Source: an uncultured Pseudomonadales bacterium
Lineage (GTDB): Bacteria > Pseudomonadota > Gammaproteobacteria > Pseudomonadales > Cellvibrionaceae
Assembly: GCA_938048505.1 (NCBI GenBank)
Contig: CALIUX010000306.1
Location: forward strand, 1 to 9,305
Length of the DNA stretch: 9,305 nucleotides
Direction of reading: 5' to 3'
Shown here: one piece after another, positions 7,153 to 9,305 of the stretch
Layout: every line of letters starts with the position of its first letter
How positions within the stretch are numbered: the stretch's first letter is position 1
Notes under the pieces: model-generated
What the model was told of the DNA's origin: nothing
Databases searched by the model: none
What the model saw: only the letters and a program-made list of their open reading frames with translations
Position numbers and translations under genes: made by a program

Positions 7153-9088
7153 CTAACTCATTCAGCGATAATTGACTCCAAGTCGGACGGCCGTGATTAC
7201 ACTGACCACTCCGCTCGGTTGCTTCCATATCACGCAATAAGGCGTTCATTTCTGGCAAAGTCAGCTTACGATTAGCGCGAACACTGCCATGGCAAGCCAT
7301 ATTCCCAAGAATCTCGTTCATCTTGTGCTGAATACGCTCACTCATGCCAAACTCAATCAAATCAGACAAAACATCACGTACAAGCACATCCACATCGGCT
7401 TTATTCAATGCAACAGGCACTTGTTTGATAATAAGACTTTCAGGGCCTGCTCGTTGAAGTTCAAAGCCCAAGCGCGTAAAAAGAGCGGTATTTTCTTCGG
7501 CATAATTGGCTTCTTTTTCACTGACAGCAAGACTTTGCGGTACAAGAAGCGGTTGACTTTGCAGCTGGCTATTCTCAGCTTGCTGCTTCATCTTTTCATA
7601 AGTAATGCGCTCATGCGCTGCATGCATATCCACAACAATAAGACCGTTAGTGTTCTCAGCAAGAATATAAATCCCTTTAAGTTGCGCTATGGCAAAACCC
7701 AGTGGCGGCACATCTGTATTTTGGCTGAGTGCATCCAAGTCGTGGCTAGCGGTTAATTGAGCATAGCTGGCAATCTGTTCATTAACCGGCACACTGCGTG
7801 TAGATGAGTCTTTATTGTAAGCAGCCCCTTCAAAATTAGCAGGCCTCGGAGCCCAACCTCGCGAAGCCTCACCTGTTAGATGCGTCTCGCCCGTAGACGC
7901 ATCATCACTATGCTGCAGCGAATTAGTTTGAGGCGACAGATTAGAAAACATACCTGAAGACTGCTGTAAACCTAATGAAGATTGCTCTGTCACTTGTGAT
8001 ACGCGTGGCACTTCACTATGACCGTCTGCTGTTTGTGCTGTTGCATGCGCTGTAGTGTGTGCAGCCGGCTGTGTCGCCGCTTCCGGGCGAACATCCGCAA
8101 GTGCCTTATGTAAACTGCGGAACAAAAAGTCGTGCACTAAGCGACCATCACGAAAACGGACTTCATGCTTAGTTGGGTGAACATTGACATCCACTGTTGC
8201 AGGGTCAAGCTCTAAATACAACACATACGCAGGGTGGCGACCATGGTATAAGACATCTTGGTAGGCTTGGCGAACGGCATGCGTCACTAGCTTATCTTTG
8301 ATCGCACGACCATTGACAAAAAAGTGCTGCAAATCAGCCTGACTACGAGAAAACGTGGGTAACGCAACCCAGCCCCATAAGCGCAACCCTGCCCGCTCGA
8401 TATCAATATGCACCGTACTATCCATAAAAGCGGGACCACATATTTGTGCCACCCTGCGTTCTTGCTCTGGCTGGGTTGCTGCAGGACGCCAGCTATGGAT
8501 TACACGGCCATTATTTTTCAGACTAAAGCCTACATTAAAACGCGATAGCGCTAAGCGCTTTAAAACATCTTCAATGCGGCCATATTCGGTATTCTCTTTA
8601 CGTAAAAACTTGCGTCGCGCTGGCGTATTAAAGAATAAATCTCGTACCTCAACCGTTGTGCCTACTGGGTGCGCAGCGGGCACAACCTGTGTTTGCATAT
8701 CGCGCCCTTCGGCTTGCACTGTCCATGCATGCTCTGCTTGGTGGTGATGGCTAGTGAGTGATAAGCGCGATACTGAACTGATACTGGCCAATGCCTCACC
8801 CCGAAAACCCAAAGTCGCAACTGACTCTAAATCATCAAGATCTTGAATTTTGCTGGTGGCGTGGCGGGCAAGTGCGAGCGAAAGGTCATCTTGATGAATA
8901 CCCAGCCCATTATCGCGTACACGCATGAGCTTGACGCCGCCAGCCTCAATCTCAACATCAAGCTGCGTTGCACCGGCATCTAAACTATTTTCAAGCACTT
9001 CTTTGATAACCGATGCTGGCCGTTCAACAACCTCACCGGCCGCAATTTGGTTTGCGAGGCGTGGAGATAATAAGCTGATTTCAGACAT
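7127..9088 (-). CDS. mutL: DNA mismatch repair protein MutL, endonuclease-type
   Basis: MutL links mismatch recognition by MutS to strand removal. The 653 residues show an N-terminal GHKL ATPase: [15 protein letters not shown] (12-26), Glu30 and Asn34 matching E. coli Glu29 and Asn33, DNGLGI (59-64), RHATSK (75-80) and GFRGEAL (94-100), then the transducer domain to about 335 with [12 protein letters not shown] (301-312). A low-complexity linker (about 335-460) rich in Ala, Thr, Ser, His and Gln follows. The C-terminal domain has a clamp-binding-type QPLLVP (512-517) and, unlike E. coli MutL, the metal-site motifs of endonuclease MutLs: [12 protein letters not shown] (487-498), ACHGSVRA (598-605), CNHGRP (630-635) and a terminal FMRG. 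The ATG at 9088 fits the family although its ribosome site is weak. It is the first complete gene of the unit. Confidence 0.97.
   Translation of the reverse strand: MSEISLLSPRLANQIAAGEVVERPASVIKEVLENSLDAGATQLDVEIEAGGVKLMRVRDNGLGIHQDDLSLALARHATSKIQDLDDLESVATLGFRGEALASISSVSRLSLTSHHHQAEHAWTVQAEGRDMQTQVVPAAHPVGTTVEVRDLFFNTPARRKFLRKENTEYGRIEDVLKRLALSRFNVGFSLKNNGRVIHSWRPAATQPEQERRVAQICGPAFMDSTVHIDIERAGLRLWGWVALPTFSRSQADLQHFFVNGRAIKDKLVTHAVRQAYQDVLYHGRHPAYVLYLELDPATVDVNVHPTKHEVRFRDGRLVHDFLFRSLHKALADVRPEAATQPAAHTTAHATAQTADGHSEVPRVSQVTEQSSLGLQQSSGMFSNLSPQTNSLQHSDDASTGETHLTGEASRGWAPRPANFEGAAYNKDSSTRSVPVNEQIASYAQLTASHDLDALSQNTDVPPLGFAIAQLKGIYILAENTNGLIVVDMHAAHERITYEKMKQQAENSQLQSQPLLVPQSLAVSEKEANYAEENTALFTRLGFELQRAGPESLIIKQVPVALNKADVDVLVRDVLSDLIEFGMSERIQHKMNEILGNMACHGSVRANRKLTLPEMNALLRDMEATERSGQCNHGRPTWSQLSLNELDGLFMRGQ
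7134..7139 (-). promoter_or_regulatory. Possible ribosome binding site for an alternative GTG start of miaA
   Basis: GCGAGG on the minus strand, inside the last codons of mutL, stands eight bases before the GTG at 7125. If used, miaA would start directly after the mutL TAG, a common coupling arrangement. Confidence 0.45.
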
Positions 9089-9166
9089 AGTCGCATACCG
9101 TGGAACAGTGATTTCACAGCAATTTTAACGGCAAATCGTCTTAAGAGCGAATAATCAATACCGCAG

Positions 9167-9210
9167 AGCTAGCCTATTCAAAACAGGATAGCTTTTGGCA
9201 AAACCAAAAG
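9167..9210 (-). other. Two overlapping hairpins in the mutL leader
   Basis: CTTTTGG and CCAAAAG (9192-9198 with 9204-9210) form a perfect seven-pair stem with a five-base loop. Directly next to it, AGCTA-CCT-type arms (9167-9175 with 9185-9193) form eight pairs with one mismatch around a nine-base loop. The two share bases 9192-9193, so both cannot be fully formed together. They fall within the predicted transcript just after the candidate start point, about 80-120 bases before the mutL ATG. No run of T follows either stem, so neither is a clear terminator. Confidence 0.45.
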
Positions 9211-9221
9211 TCATGACAGGG

Positions 9222-9248
9222 ATTATATAAGAGGCGGTAGTTTGTCAG
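9222..9248 (-). promoter_or_regulatory. Candidate sigma70-type promoter for mutL
   Basis: On the minus strand CTGACA (9243-9248, five of six to TTGACA) and a perfect TATAAT (9222-9227) are separated by 15 bases. Both hexamers are strong although the spacer is two bases short of ideal. Transcription would start near 9215, leaving a leader of about 127 bases before mutL. It is the best promoter in the window by eye and would drive the mutL-to-hflC unit. Confidence 0.5.
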
Positions 9249-9305
9249 GAAAGCACTGCAACAAACCAATTATTAAGAGGGATTAGGCTGCTCTGTCCAT
9301 TTAGC

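Noticed and set aside
7289..7756. Plus-strand open frame of 155 codons opposite mutL
   Set aside because: It lies wholly inside mutL, whose frame shows clear conserved motifs; no recognisable domain in the opposite frame.
8020..8090. Ala/Thr/His repeat-like stretch in mutL (residues about 340-354)
   Set aside because: Low-complexity interdomain linker, expected to vary freely in MutL; not a true tandem DNA repeat.

Overview
The window is a stretch of conserved gammaproteobacterial core genome read entirely from the minus strand. In transcription order it runs mutL, miaA, hfq, hflX, hflK, hflC, a small DUF2065 (YjeT-like) membrane protein gene, hisZ, and the first 119 codons of purA, which runs off the left edge. 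Every protein is recognisable by family motifs. The moderate GC content, the presence of hisZ between the DUF2065 gene and purA, and an endonuclease-type MutL fit a free-living (perhaps marine) member of the Pseudomonadales/Oceanospirillales better than an enteric. The same order, including hisZ and the DUF2065 gene, is known from Pseudomonas. The genus is not determined.

Layout by region (right to left, the direction of transcription). Positions 9305-9089 are mostly non-coding: possibly the last codons of an upstream gene, a good candidate promoter (9222-9248) and two overlapping hairpins in the mutL leader. mutL (9088-7127) overlaps or abuts miaA (7152 or 7125 to 6145). A 227-base AT-rich gap with a TATAAT element and an A-rich leader precedes hfq (5917-5657). 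hflX follows 11 bases later from a TTG start, then hflK after 63 bases, and hflC overlaps hflK by one base (TAATG). A strong intrinsic terminator at 2026-2052 closes this unit. The DUF2065 gene, hisZ and purA lie beyond it and form one or more separate units; a terminator-like hairpin lies between hisZ and purA.

How the genes work together. mutL acts in mismatch repair. miaA makes i6A37 in tRNAs. hfq is the RNA chaperone for small RNAs. HflX is a ribosome-associated GTPase that rescues or splits stalled ribosomes. HflK and HflC form the SPFH membrane complex that modulates the FtsH protease. hisZ (regulatory partner of short-form HisG) and purA (AMP synthesis) are biosynthetic; ATP and AMP metabolism links histidine and purine synthesis. 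This is a superoperon kept for RNA-, repair- and protein-quality functions rather than one pathway.

I found no mobile element, CRISPR array, tRNA, rRNA or accessory island, and no sign of a previously undescribed system. The points worth a second look are small: the endonuclease motifs in MutL, structured leaders and 3' UTRs, and several non-ATG or ambiguous starts.
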